The notes beneath the pieces were generated by a model. That model saw only the letters and a program-made list of their open reading frames with translations. It had not been told where the DNA came from and did no database searches. The translations under genes and the position numbers were made by a program. Source: an uncultured Bacteroidales bacterium (GTDB lineage Bacteria; Bacteroidota; Bacteroidia; Bacteroidales; UBA932). From it: a DNA stretch of 64,000 bases. The stretch covers positions 124,001-188,000 of the forward strand of contig CAMYAE010000002.1 in the NCBI GenBank assembly GCA_947253655.1, given 5' to 3'. How positions within the stretch are numbered: the first letter of the stretch is position 1; the number at the start of each line of letters is the position of its first letter. Positions 26,127 to 33,927 of the stretch are shown here, in pieces.

Positions 26127-26909
26127 ATGGTCAGACCAAAGACAGAAGAAGAAATAGAGTTGCTTCGTGAGAACGCTCTTATAGTGTCGAAAACACTTGC
26201 TGAAGTGGGCAAGGCTGTGGCTCCCGGCGTAACAACCAAAGAGCTTGACAAAATAGCCGAGACATTCATAAGGGATCATGGAGCAGTACCGAACTTCTTA
26301 GGTTATGATGGTTACCCGGCTTCAATCTGCGCTTCCGTAAACGATGTGGTAGTCCATGGTTTTCCGTCAGACTACGTTCTCAAGGAGGGAGACATTGTGT
26401 CGATAGACTTGGGAACACTTTACAAAGGCTATAACGGCGATTCAGCCTACACTTTTCCTGTGGGAGAGGTGGACGAAGAGACCGCAAAGCTGCTGAAAGT
26501 CACGAAAGAATCGCTTTACAAAGGAATTGAGATGGCAGTTGCCGGGGGGAGGACCGGAGATATTGGACACGCGGTACAATCGTATGCTGAGTCATTCGGC
26601 TTCGGCGTTGTCAGAGAGCTTGAGGGACACGGTATCGGCAAAGATATGCACGAGAATCCGGGAGTTCCCAACTACGGACGCCGCGGGCATGGAGCAAAGC
26701 TCGTTGACGGAATGACTATATGTATCGAGCCGATGATCAATGCCGGAACCAGGGGTGTGTACCTTGACAAGAACGGCTGGGCGGTGCATACCGCTGATCA
26801 TAGGAAATCGGCACATTTTGAGCTGACGGTTGTTGTCCGTCGAGGGGTAGCCGAGAGGCTGTCTACCTTTGATTATATCGAGAAGGAACAAGTATTAAAT
26901 TTAAAGTGA
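26127..26909 (+). CDS. map: Type I methionine aminopeptidase
   Basis: 260 residues. It removes the start methionine from new proteins. The metal ligands of the pita-bread fold can be placed: Asp in SIDLGTLYKGYNGDSAYTF (two), His in ELEGHGIGKDMHENP, Glu in CIEPMINAG and Glu in HFELTVVV. The secY-map-infA order is the standard one. Confidence 0.97.
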   Translation: MVRPKTEEEIELLRENALIVSKTLAEVGKAVAPGVTTKELDKIAETFIRDHGAVPNFLGYDGYPASICASVNDVVVHGFPSDYVLKEGDIVSIDLGTLYKGYNGDSAYTFPVGEVDEETAKLLKVTKESLYKGIEMAVAGGRTGDIGHAVQSYAESFGFGVVRELEGHGIGKDMHENPGVPNYGRRGHGAKLVDGMTICIEPMINAGTRGVYLDKNGWAVHTADHRKSAHFELTVVVRRGVAERLSTFDYIEKEQVLNLK

Positions 26910-26916
26910 AATTTCA

Positions 26917-27135
26917 ATGGCAAAACAACAGGCAATAGAATTGGACGGAATCATTGTAGAAACTCTTCCTAACGCTATGTTTAAAGTAGAGCTGGAGAAC
27001 GGTCATGTGATTCTTGCCCATATCTCCGGGAAGATGAGGCAACATTTTATCCATATTCTCCTCGGTGACAAGGTTAAGGTTGAAATGTCACCATACGATT
27101 TAACAAAAGGAAGAATATCCTTCAGATACAAATAA
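26917..27135 (+). CDS. infA: Translation initiation factor IF-1
   Basis: 72 residues, an OB-fold protein with the family start AKQQAIELDGIIVETLPNAM and ending RISFRYK. It occupies the A site during initiation. Seven bases after map. Confidence 0.98.
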   Translation: MAKQQAIELDGIIVETLPNAMFKVELENGHVILAHISGKMRQHFIHILLGDKVKVEMSPYDLTKGRISFRYK

Positions 27136-27148
27136 AAATTTTTGCAAT

Positions 27149-27265
27149 ATGAAAGTCAAGACATCCATTAAAAAGCGCAGCGAGGATTGCAAGATCGTAA
27201 GACGTAAAGGCCGTCTTTATGTTATCTGCAAGAAGAATCCTAAATTTAAGATGCGTCAAGGATAA
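27149..27265 (+). CDS. rpmJ: Large-subunit ribosomal protein L36 (two zinc ligands missing)
   Basis: 38 residues, the standard L36 length. It begins MKVKTSIKKR and ends KMRQG. The zinc ligands of the classical form are C11, C14, C27 and H33; here C14 and C27 remain but positions 11 and 33 are Ser and Phe, so tight zinc binding is unlikely. Located between infA and rpsM as expected. Confidence 0.95.
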   Translation: MKVKTSIKKRSEDCKIVRRKGRLYVICKKNPKFKMRQG

Positions 27266-27303
27266 TATTCATTTGTATAAACAAATAAAGTAAATATAAA
27301 ATT

Positions 27304-27681
27304 ATGGCAAGAATAGCCGGTGTTGATTTACCTAACAACAAAAGAGGAGAGATAGGTCTTACCTATATCTTCGGTATCGGCCGCTCTTCATCAAGAAAGA
27401 TTCTTGAGCAGTGCGGTATCGACTATGACAAGAAGGTCAGCGAATGGAGTGACGATGATCTGTCAAAGATCCGTACCGTCATAGCCAATGAGTACAAGAT
27501 CGAAGGAGAACTTCGTTCAACTGTCCAGATGAGCATCAAGCGTCTTATGGATATAGGTTGCTACAGAGGTATCCGTCATCGTATCGGACTTCCTGTACGT
27601 GGACAGAGCACAAAGAACAATGCCCGTACCAGAAAGGGTAAGAAGAAGACTGTTGCCAACAAGAAGAAGGCAACCAAGTAA
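27304..27681 (+). CDS. rpsM: Small-subunit ribosomal protein S13
   Basis: 125 residues starting ARIAGVDLPNNKRGEI, with the helix-turn-helix region and a basic tail (TRKGKKKTVANKKKATK) that reaches the P-site tRNA. Head of the 30S subunit, next to S19. Confidence 0.98.
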   Translation: MARIAGVDLPNNKRGEIGLTYIFGIGRSSSRKILEQCGIDYDKKVSEWSDDDLSKIRTVIANEYKIEGELRSTVQMSIKRLMDIGCYRGIRHRIGLPVRGQSTKNNARTRKGKKKTVANKKKATK

Positions 27682-27693
27682 ATCCTGAGAATT

Positions 27694-28083
27694 ATGGCAA
27701 AGAAGACAACTACAACAAAAAAGAGAGTCGTTAAGGTTGAGGCTGTCGGTGAAGCTCATGTTTCATCAACATTCAACAACGTCATTGTGACCCTGACGAA
27801 TAATGTAGGCCAGGTAATCAGCTGGTCTTCAGCAGGAAAGTGCGGATTTAGAGGCTCCAAGAAGAACACTCCATACGCTGCTCAGATGGCAGCCGAGGAC
27901 GCTTCCAAAACAGCTTTCGATGCAGGCCTCCGCAAGGTCAAGGTTTATGTAAAAGGCCCTGGTGCCGGTCGTGAGTCCGCTATCAGGACTATCAATAATG
28001 CGGGAATCGAAGTTACCGAGATTGTCGACGTTACCCCGATGCCGCATAACGGTTGCAGACCAAAAGGCCGCCGTAAAGTTTGA
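27694..28083 (+). CDS. rpsK: Small-subunit ribosomal protein S11
   Basis: 129 residues; family motif ASKTAFDAGLRKVKVYVKGP and the ending DVTPMPHNGCRPKGRRKV are complete. It lines the E site on the platform of the 30S subunit. Confidence 0.98.
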   Translation: MAKKTTTTKKRVVKVEAVGEAHVSSTFNNVIVTLTNNVGQVISWSSAGKCGFRGSKKNTPYAAQMAAEDASKTAFDAGLRKVKVYVKGPGAGRESAIRTINNAGIEVTEIVDVTPMPHNGCRPKGRRKV

Positions 28084-28108
28084 TTTATTGATTTAAAGAT
28101 TAATTACT

Positions 28109-28714
28109 ATGGCAAGATATATCGGACCAAGTACAAAAATTGCGCGTAAATTTGGTGAACCTATTTTCGGTGCGGATAAGGATTTTGAGAAAAGGAATTA
28201 TCCTCCGGGACAGCATGGTGCCGCAAGAAAGCGTGCAAGGAAGACTACCGAATACGGTAATCAGCTTAAAGAAAAACAAAAGGTCAAATATATGTATGGC
28301 GTTCTTGAGAGACAGTTCCGTAACACATACGATAAGGCGACCCGTATGCCAGGACAGAGAGGCGAGAACCTTGTTCTCCTTCTTGAGTCCAGACTTGACA
28401 ACATCGTCTATCGTCTTGGGATTGCTCCTACAAGAGCTGCGGCAAGACAGCTTGTGCTGCACTGCCACATTACATTGAACGGTGAAGTTTGCAACATTCC
28501 GTCCGCACTTGTCAAGAGCGGCGATGAGGTTGCGGTAAGGGAGAGATCAAAGAGCCTTGAGGTAATACAGAACAGTGTAGCTTCAGCTCCTAAGTACTCC
28601 TGGCTTGAGTTTGACTCTAAAACACTTAAGGGCAAACTGTTGAATCTTCCTCCAAGGGCTGAAATCCCTGAGGCTATCAACGAGCAGCTTATAGTAGACA
28701 TTTACTCTAAGTAA
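28109..28714 (+). CDS. rpsD: Small-subunit ribosomal protein S4
   Basis: 201 residues with an S4 RNA-binding domain in the middle (SRLDNIVYRLGIAPTRAAAR). The zinc-cysteine motif of some S4 proteins is absent at the N-terminus. S4 starts 30S assembly and in Escherichia coli regulates the alpha operon. Confidence 0.98.
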   Translation: MARYIGPSTKIARKFGEPIFGADKDFEKRNYPPGQHGAARKRARKTTEYGNQLKEKQKVKYMYGVLERQFRNTYDKATRMPGQRGENLVLLLESRLDNIVYRLGIAPTRAAARQLVLHCHITLNGEVCNIPSALVKSGDEVAVRERSKSLEVIQNSVASAPKYSWLEFDSKTLKGKLLNLPPRAEIPEAINEQLIVDIYSK

Positions 28715-28739
28715 TAATTAACACCAAAAAAGAAATATT

Positions 28740-29750
28740 ATGGCAATCTTAGCATTTCAAAAACCGGATAAGGTGATAATGCTCGAAGGCACTGATACCG
28801 TCGGTCGTTTCGAGTTCAGGCCTTTGGAGCCTGGCTACGGACAGACTATCGGCAATGCTCTTCGTCGCATTCTTCTGTCTTCTCTGGAAGGTTTTGCTAT
28901 CAGCTCGATAAAGATTAACGGTGTGGATCAGGAATTTGCGACTATACCGGGAGTTGTCGAGGGTATGCAGGACATCATTCTTAACCTCAAGCAGGTAAGA
29001 TTTAAAAGAATGGTGGAGACTGTAGATACAGAGGTGGCAAATGTAACAATTAGCGGAAAGCATGAGTTTACCGCAGAGGATATCTCTAATGGATTGTCTT
29101 CTTTCAAGGTGCTGAATCCGGAGCTGCATATCTGTACGTTAGAGCCTTCTGTAAAATTGGAAATCACGCTCACTATCACCAAAGGCAGGGGCTTTGTCCC
29201 GGCCGAGGAGGAAAGAGAAGAGAATACGCCTATAGGGACAATTCCTGTAGATGCAATCTATACTCCTATCCGTAAGGTGAACTGGTCGGTGGACGATTGG
29301 CGTGTTGAGCAGAAGACTGACTATGAAAAGCTTAATCTGGAGATTGTGACAGATGGTTCCATAACTCCGAATATAGCTTTACAGCATGCTGCAAACATCC
29401 TTATTTATCATTTCAAGCTATTCACGGACGACAACAAGCTCGCCCTTGAAAGCACCGTTGAATCGGATTCAAAGGAGTTGGATGAGGAATCACTCCGCAT
29501 GAGACATCTTCTTCTCACCAAACTTTCGGACATGGGCCTTTCCGTAAGGGCGTTCAATTGTCTGAAAGCAGCGGATATCGATACCTTCGCTGATCTTGTT
29601 TCCTATTCCAGAGCCGAACTTATGAAGTTCCGTAATTTTGGAAGGAAATCGCTCAACGAGGTTGATTTACTGATTGAGAAGATGAATCTGTCTTTCGGTA
29701 TGGATGTCAGAAAGTATAATATTGAACCCAAGAAAAAGAACAACGTATAA
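28740..29750 (+). CDS. rpoA: RNA polymerase alpha subunit
   Basis: 336 residues. The N-terminal domain (GRFEFRPLEPGYGQTIGNAL, which starts enzyme assembly) is followed by a linker of acidic character near residues 240-250 and the C-terminal domain (VRAFNCLKAADIDTFADLVS; FRNFGRKSLNEVDLL) that binds promoter DNA and activators. In its standard place before rplQ. Confidence 0.98.
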   Translation: MAILAFQKPDKVIMLEGTDTVGRFEFRPLEPGYGQTIGNALRRILLSSLEGFAISSIKINGVDQEFATIPGVVEGMQDIILNLKQVRFKRMVETVDTEVANVTISGKHEFTAEDISNGLSSFKVLNPELHICTLEPSVKLEITLTITKGRGFVPAEEEREENTPIGTIPVDAIYTPIRKVNWSVDDWRVEQKTDYEKLNLEIVTDGSITPNIALQHAANILIYHFKLFTDDNKLALESTVESDSKELDEESLRMRHLLLTKLSDMGLSVRAFNCLKAADIDTFADLVSYSRAELMKFRNFGRKSLNEVDLLIEKMNLSFGMDVRKYNIEPKKKNNV

Positions 29751-29752
29751 TC

Positions 29753-30328
29753 ATGAGGCACAATAAATCAATAAATCATCTTGGACGCAAGAGTGCACAT
29801 CGCAAGGCTATGCTTTCCAACATGACATGTTCTCTTATCGAGCATAAGAGGATTGTGACGACCGTTGCAAAAGCAAAAGCTCTTAAAATGTATGCAGAGC
29901 CGATTATCAGCAAAAGTAAAGATGATTCAACCCATTCGCGCCGTATAGTTTTCAGCTATCTCAAAAACAAGGAAGCCGTTACCGAACTTTTCAGGACAGT
30001 GGCGCCTAAGATCGCTGACCGTCCGGGTGGATACCTTAGGGTACTCCATATCGGTTTCAGGAAAGGAGATGCCGCAGAAATGGCGCTTGTAGAGTTTGTA
30101 GACTTCAACGAAGCAGCTCTTGCATCTGCAGCTCCTAAGAAAGAGGCCAAGAAGACAACCCGTCGTAGTCGTGCAAAGAAAGCAACCGCAGCTCCTGCAG
30201 AGGACGCAAAAGTTGCAGAGGCTCCTAAGACAGAAGAGGCTGCACCTGTTGCAGAGGCTCCTAAGGTTGACGAAGCCCCTAAAGCAGAGAAAGCTGCCAA
30301 GGCGAAAGAAACTCCTAAGGCGGAATAA
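29753..30328 (+). CDS. rplQ: Large-subunit ribosomal protein L17 with a long Ala/Lys/Pro tail
   Basis: 191 residues. The first 120 are ordinary L17 (MRHNKSINHLGRKSAHRKAM). The last about 65 are a repetitive Ala-, Glu-, Lys- and Pro-rich tail with repeated APK units that is probably disordered; such tails are frequent on Bacteroidota ribosomal proteins. The last gene of the 10.7 kb operon, followed by a terminator. A plus-strand frame over the tail is an artefact of the low-complexity sequence. Confidence 0.96.
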   Translation: MRHNKSINHLGRKSAHRKAMLSNMTCSLIEHKRIVTTVAKAKALKMYAEPIISKSKDDSTHSRRIVFSYLKNKEAVTELFRTVAPKIADRPGGYLRVLHIGFRKGDAAEMALVEFVDFNEAALASAAPKKEAKKTTRRSRAKKATAAPAEDAKVAEAPKTEEAAPVAEAPKVDEAPKAEKAAKAKETPKAE

Positions 30329-30360
30329 ACTTTCCGCAAAGGAGAGACTATATATTAAGA

Positions 30361-30398
30361 CCGGCTCAATAACAAGAAGACGTTTGAGCCGGTTTTTT
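30361..30398 (+). terminator. Strong terminator after rplQ
   Basis: Perfect 9-pair stem CCGGCTCAA (30361-30369) with TTGAGCCGG (30384-30392), 14-base loop, then six T. It ends the rplP-rplQ operon. Confidence 0.92.
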
Positions 30399-30439
30399 AT
30401 GTTTTTACTAATAATCGGTCATGTTATTTAGGAAAACGG

Positions 30440-30469
30440 TTTCAAAAGAGAATTATTTATTTATATTTG
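30440..30469 (+). promoter_or_regulatory. Promoter of the membrane pyrophosphatase gene
   Basis: TTTC at 30440-30443 and a perfect TATATTTG at 30462-30469, 18 bases apart. Transcription would start near 30476, some 70 bases before the start codon. The rest of the 217-base gap is AT-rich without other features. Confidence 0.6.
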
Positions 30470-30545
30470 CAAATCGAAACATAAAGTATTTTGATTTGAA
30501 ATAAAAAACGATTTTAACAATCATCGTAATATAATTTTTATACTT

Positions 30546-32729
30546 ATGAACTATCTGTTCTATATCGTACCGGCAGCTTCGATTATTGCGCTGCTTTTTG
30601 CATGGATATTTTTCCGGCAGATGATGCGTGAGAGCGAAGGCACTCCGACAATGAAAGAAATCGCTCAATATGTAAGAGAGGGTGCAATGGCCTACCTTAA
30701 GCAGCAATACAAAGTGGTGCTGGTGGTATTCATCGTGCTTGCAATATTTTTCGCAGTGCTTGCATACGGTTTCAATATCCAGAATCCCTGGGTTCCTTTC
30801 GCATTTCTGACGGGAGGCTTCTTCTCCGGCCTTGCCGGTTTTATAGGCATGAAAACCGCCACCTACGCTTCTTCAAGGACGGCGAATGCTGTCAGCAGGT
30901 CGCTGAATTCCGGCCTGAAAATCGCATTCCGCTCCGGTGCCGTAATGGGGCTCACAGTGGTCGGACTGGGACTATTGGACATTTCAATATGGTATCTCAT
31001 ACTTCAAGCCGTCTATGACCCGTCAGTGTCGCAGAATCTCGTTGTAATCACTACAACAATGCTGACATTCGGCATGGGTGCATCCACACAGGCCCTTTTC
31101 GCAAGGGTCGGCGGAGGAATATATACAAAAGCAGCCGATGTGGGTGCCGATATTGTAGGCAAGGTTGAGGCAAATATACCGGAAGACGATCCGAGAAATC
31201 CTGCCACAATCGCCGATAATGTAGGAGACAATGTCGGTGATGTTGCCGGAATGGGGGCAGACCTCTACGAGTCGTATTGCGGCTCTATCCTTGCAACAAT
31301 GGCTCTTGGTGCATCAGCCTTTTTCGGAGATACCGATATGCAGATGAAAGCCATTATGGCTCCTATGTGCATCGCTGCTGTCGGTGTGATCCTGTCTATT
31401 ATCGGCATATTCGCCGTCAGGACAAAGGACGGAGCCGGGCTTATGGAGCTGCTTAAATCATTGAGCGTAGGCACTAATCTCAGTGCCGTGCTGATTGCGG
31501 CTTTTACTTTCGGCATCTTCTATGTGCTTGGTTTCGACAATTGGTGGATGCTTAGCCTTTCGGTGCTTTCAGGCCTGCTCGCCGGAGTCATAATAGGAAA
31601 GGTTACCGAATATTATACCTCCCACTCATATAAGCCGACACAAAAGTTGGCGGAGAGTTCAAAGACAGGACCTGCCACGGTGATTATCGGTGGCGTCGGT
31701 TTGGGAATGATTTCCACAGCCGTACCGGTTATTACCATAGCAGTTGCCATAATCCTGTCTTTTGCATTTGCAACAGGGTTTTCATTCTCTCCGGACGCTT
31801 TGAGCGAAGGTCTTTACGGTATCAGTATTGCTGCCGTCGGCATGCTCTCTACGCTTGGAATAACTTTGGCCACCGATGCATACGGGCCTATTGCAGATAA
31901 TGCAGGAGGAAACGCCCAGATGAGCGAACTTGATCCTGTCGTGCGTCAGAGGACCGATGTCTTGGATGCTCTTGGCAACACCACGGCTGCCACCGGAAAG
32001 GGCTTCGCCATAGGTTCTGCAGCACTGACCGCCCTTGCCCTCTTGGCTTCATATATCGAAGAAATAAAGATTGGCCTGGGTCATATTGGCAGGAGCGTCA
32101 TAACCATAGGGGACAGGGCTGTAAACGTCGCACATGCCACTATTCCGGACATAGTTGAATACTATAATATAAACATGATGAATCCTGTTGTTCTAACAGG
32201 AATATTCATAGGGGCCATGATGGCTTTCCTGTTCTGCGGTCTTACCATGAATGCCGTCGGCAGGGCTGCCCAGAAAATGGTCGTTGAGGTCAGACGTCAG
32301 TTCAAAGAAATTGCCGGCATACTCGAAGGCAAGCAAAGGCCTGACTATAAATCTTGTGTACAGATTTCCACAAAAGCCGCCCAGCGCGAAATGGTACTGC
32401 CGTCAGTTATGGCTATATTGGTGCCTGTTGCAGTAGGTCTGCTGCTTGGTCCTGCCGGAGTTATAGGTCTGTTGGCGGGCGGTCTCGGAGCCGGTTTTGT
32501 CTTGGCAATTTTCCTTGCCAATTCCGGCGGAGCGTGGGATAATGCCAAAAAATATGTTGAGGACGGCCATTTCGGTGGCAAGAATTCGGAGTCTCACAAG
32601 GCGACAATCGTCGGAGACACCGTTGGAGACCCGTTCAAGGACACTTCAGGCCCGTCTCTCAATATCTTGATCAAGCTTATGAGTATGGTCTCAATAGTAA
32701 TGGCCGGCCTCTCTGTTCTGATACATTAG
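30546..32729 (+). CDS. hppA: Membrane-bound ion-pumping pyrophosphatase (K+-dependent type)
   Basis: 727 residues with about 16 membrane helices. It uses the hydrolysis of pyrophosphate to pump H+ or Na+ across the membrane. The catalytic motifs DVGADIVGKVE and the DNVGDNVGDVAGMGADLYE segment are complete. In the motif GNTTAATGKG (about residue 479) the deciding position is alanine, which in this family marks the K+-dependent group; K+-independent enzymes have lysine. Na+ or H+ specificity cannot be read safely. The gene stands alone with its own promoter. Confidence 0.95.
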   Translation: MNYLFYIVPAASIIALLFAWIFFRQMMRESEGTPTMKEIAQYVREGAMAYLKQQYKVVLVVFIVLAIFFAVLAYGFNIQNPWVPFAFLTGGFFSGLAGFIGMKTATYASSRTANAVSRSLNSGLKIAFRSGAVMGLTVVGLGLLDISIWYLILQAVYDPSVSQNLVVITTTMLTFGMGASTQALFARVGGGIYTKAADVGADIVGKVEANIPEDDPRNPATIADNVGDNVGDVAGMGADLYESYCGSILATMALGASAFFGDTDMQMKAIMAPMCIAAVGVILSIIGIFAVRTKDGAGLMELLKSLSVGTNLSAVLIAAFTFGIFYVLGFDNWWMLSLSVLSGLLAGVIIGKVTEYYTSHSYKPTQKLAESSKTGPATVIIGGVGLGMISTAVPVITIAVAIILSFAFATGFSFSPDALSEGLYGISIAAVGMLSTLGITLATDAYGPIADNAGGNAQMSELDPVVRQRTDVLDALGNTTAATGKGFAIGSAALTALALLASYIEEIKIGLGHIGRSVITIGDRAVNVAHATIPDIVEYYNINMMNPVVLTGIFIGAMMAFLFCGLTMNAVGRAAQKMVVEVRRQFKEIAGILEGKQRPDYKSCVQISTKAAQREMVLPSVMAILVPVAVGLLLGPAGVIGLLAGGLGAGFVLAIFLANSGGAWDNAKKYVEDGHFGGKNSESHKATIVGDTVGDPFKDTSGPSLNILIKLMSMVSIVMAGLSVLIH

Positions 32730-32800
32730 GAGACTTCCAATCCGTTTTTTCGACACGGTGGTTCCCTTCCCCGGTGAAAGAGAAAAACATGGAAATCCTT

Positions 32801-32851
32801 TTCATTTGCAGTTACCAATTCTTTTGAATATTATTAAAAGAATTGGTAACT
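32801..32851 (+). promoter_or_regulatory. 42-bp inverted repeat upstream of the LacI-family gene
   Basis: AGTTACCAATTCTTTT at 32810-32825 is repeated, perfectly inverted, at 32836-32851, around a 10-base AT-rich centre. A weak -7 box (TTCATTTG, 32801-32808) lies directly to the left, so the repeat would sit on the transcription start and first leader bases. It ends 29 bases before the regulator start codon. No T-run follows, so it is not a terminator. Best guess: operator for self-control, or a stable mRNA hairpin. Confidence 0.65.
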
Positions 32852-32880
32852 TGCATAATTATTGAATAACATCTGATAAT

Positions 32881-33927
32881 ATGAAACGAATAACAATAAG
32901 AGATGTAGCTCGGGAAGCGGGTGTGTCAGTGACGCTTGTTTCATTTGTCATGAACGCCAAAAGGGATAAAGACGGTCGCCTCGACTGTCCGGTAAATCCC
33001 GATACGGCAAAAAGAGTCCTTCAGGTGGCCGAAAGGCTCGGTTATAGAAGGAATTTCGCCGCCGCATCATTAAGAAGCGGCAAATCCAACACGATAGCAG
33101 TAATACCTACGGATATATCCAATAAATTTTTTGCCGGTATATCCCGTTGCATTGAAGATATGGCCCATAAATACGGCTACACAGTTTTCTTCGCGAGCTC
33201 CGATGAAGACGCAAAACGGCTTAGCGATGTTATGGATGCCTTTTTGGCTCATAATATCGATGGCGTCATAGTCGCCCCTTGCACCGGCGGCGATGCGGCC
33301 ATTCAGAAAGCTATTGATGCAAGAGTGCCTGTAGTGCTTCTGGACAGGAATATCGAAGGTTTCAGCGGAGTAGGGAAAGTGCTGCTTGACGATGCCGAAG
33401 CAGGACGTATGGGCACCAGCCTTATGTTGGACAAGGGCTTCAGGAATGTTGAAATGATATCATATACGCTTGGAATATCCAGCCTCTCCGAAAGGGAAGC
33501 CGGTTACAGAAGGGCTATGATGGAACATGACCTATACGACAATGCCAGAGTGCACTATACCACCTACGGAGATGCCGCAAATGACGTAGAGAGATTTATC
33601 AAAAGTGCCGTTGAAAGAGGAGTTGACGGATTTTTCCTGCCGACTTATTCTTTGTCTGCTCTCGTCCTTTCTGCTATGAAGAAGCTTGGACTGAAAACTC
33701 CGGACGACCTTGCCATTCTCGGCTTCGATGAGAGTGACATATACAGCCTCTATGAAACTACGGTCTCGCATATTGTGCAGCCGCTTAAGGATTTGGGAGA
33801 AAAATCGGTCGAGGTGCTTAGTGCAATGATTCAAGGCAAAGAAGCCCAAAGCATCAAGCTCAAACCAAAACTCATTATAGGAGGCTCAACTGAAAAAATT
33901 ACAAAAACAAATAACAACCGTAAATAA
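32881..33927 (+). CDS. LacI-family transcriptional regulator
   Basis: 348 residues: LacI helix-turn-helix at the N-terminus (ITIRDVAREAGVSVTLVSFVMN, residues 3-24; shown in part), a hinge helix (GYRRNFAAASLRSGKS), and a periplasmic-binding-protein-like domain that would bind a sugar or sugar phosphate. It is followed directly by the NagB/PIG-L gene (stop codon and next ATG touch), so it probably controls that gene and itself. An amino-sugar effector is likely from context only. Confidence 0.92.
   Translation: MKRITIRDVAREAGVSVTLVSFVMNAKRDKDGRLDCPVNPDTAKRVLQVAERLGYRRNFAAASLRSGKSNTIAVIPTDISNKFFAGISRCIEDMAHKYGYTVFFASSDEDAKRLSDVMDAFLAHNIDGVIVAPCTGGDAAIQKAIDARVPVVLLDRNIEGFSGVGKVLLDDAEAGRMGTSLMLDKGFRNVEMISYTLGISSLSEREAGYRRAMMEHDLYDNARVHYTTYGDAANDVERFIKSAVERGVDGFFLPTYSLSALVLSAMKKLGLKTPDDLAILGFDESDIYSLYETTVSHIVQPLKDLGEKSVEVLSAMIQGKEAQSIKLKPKLIIGGSTEKITKTNNNRK

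Noticed and set aside
30120..30431. 103-residue plus-strand frame at the end of rplQ
   Set aside because: Shifted reading of the Ala/Lys/Pro repeat; it runs through the terminator.
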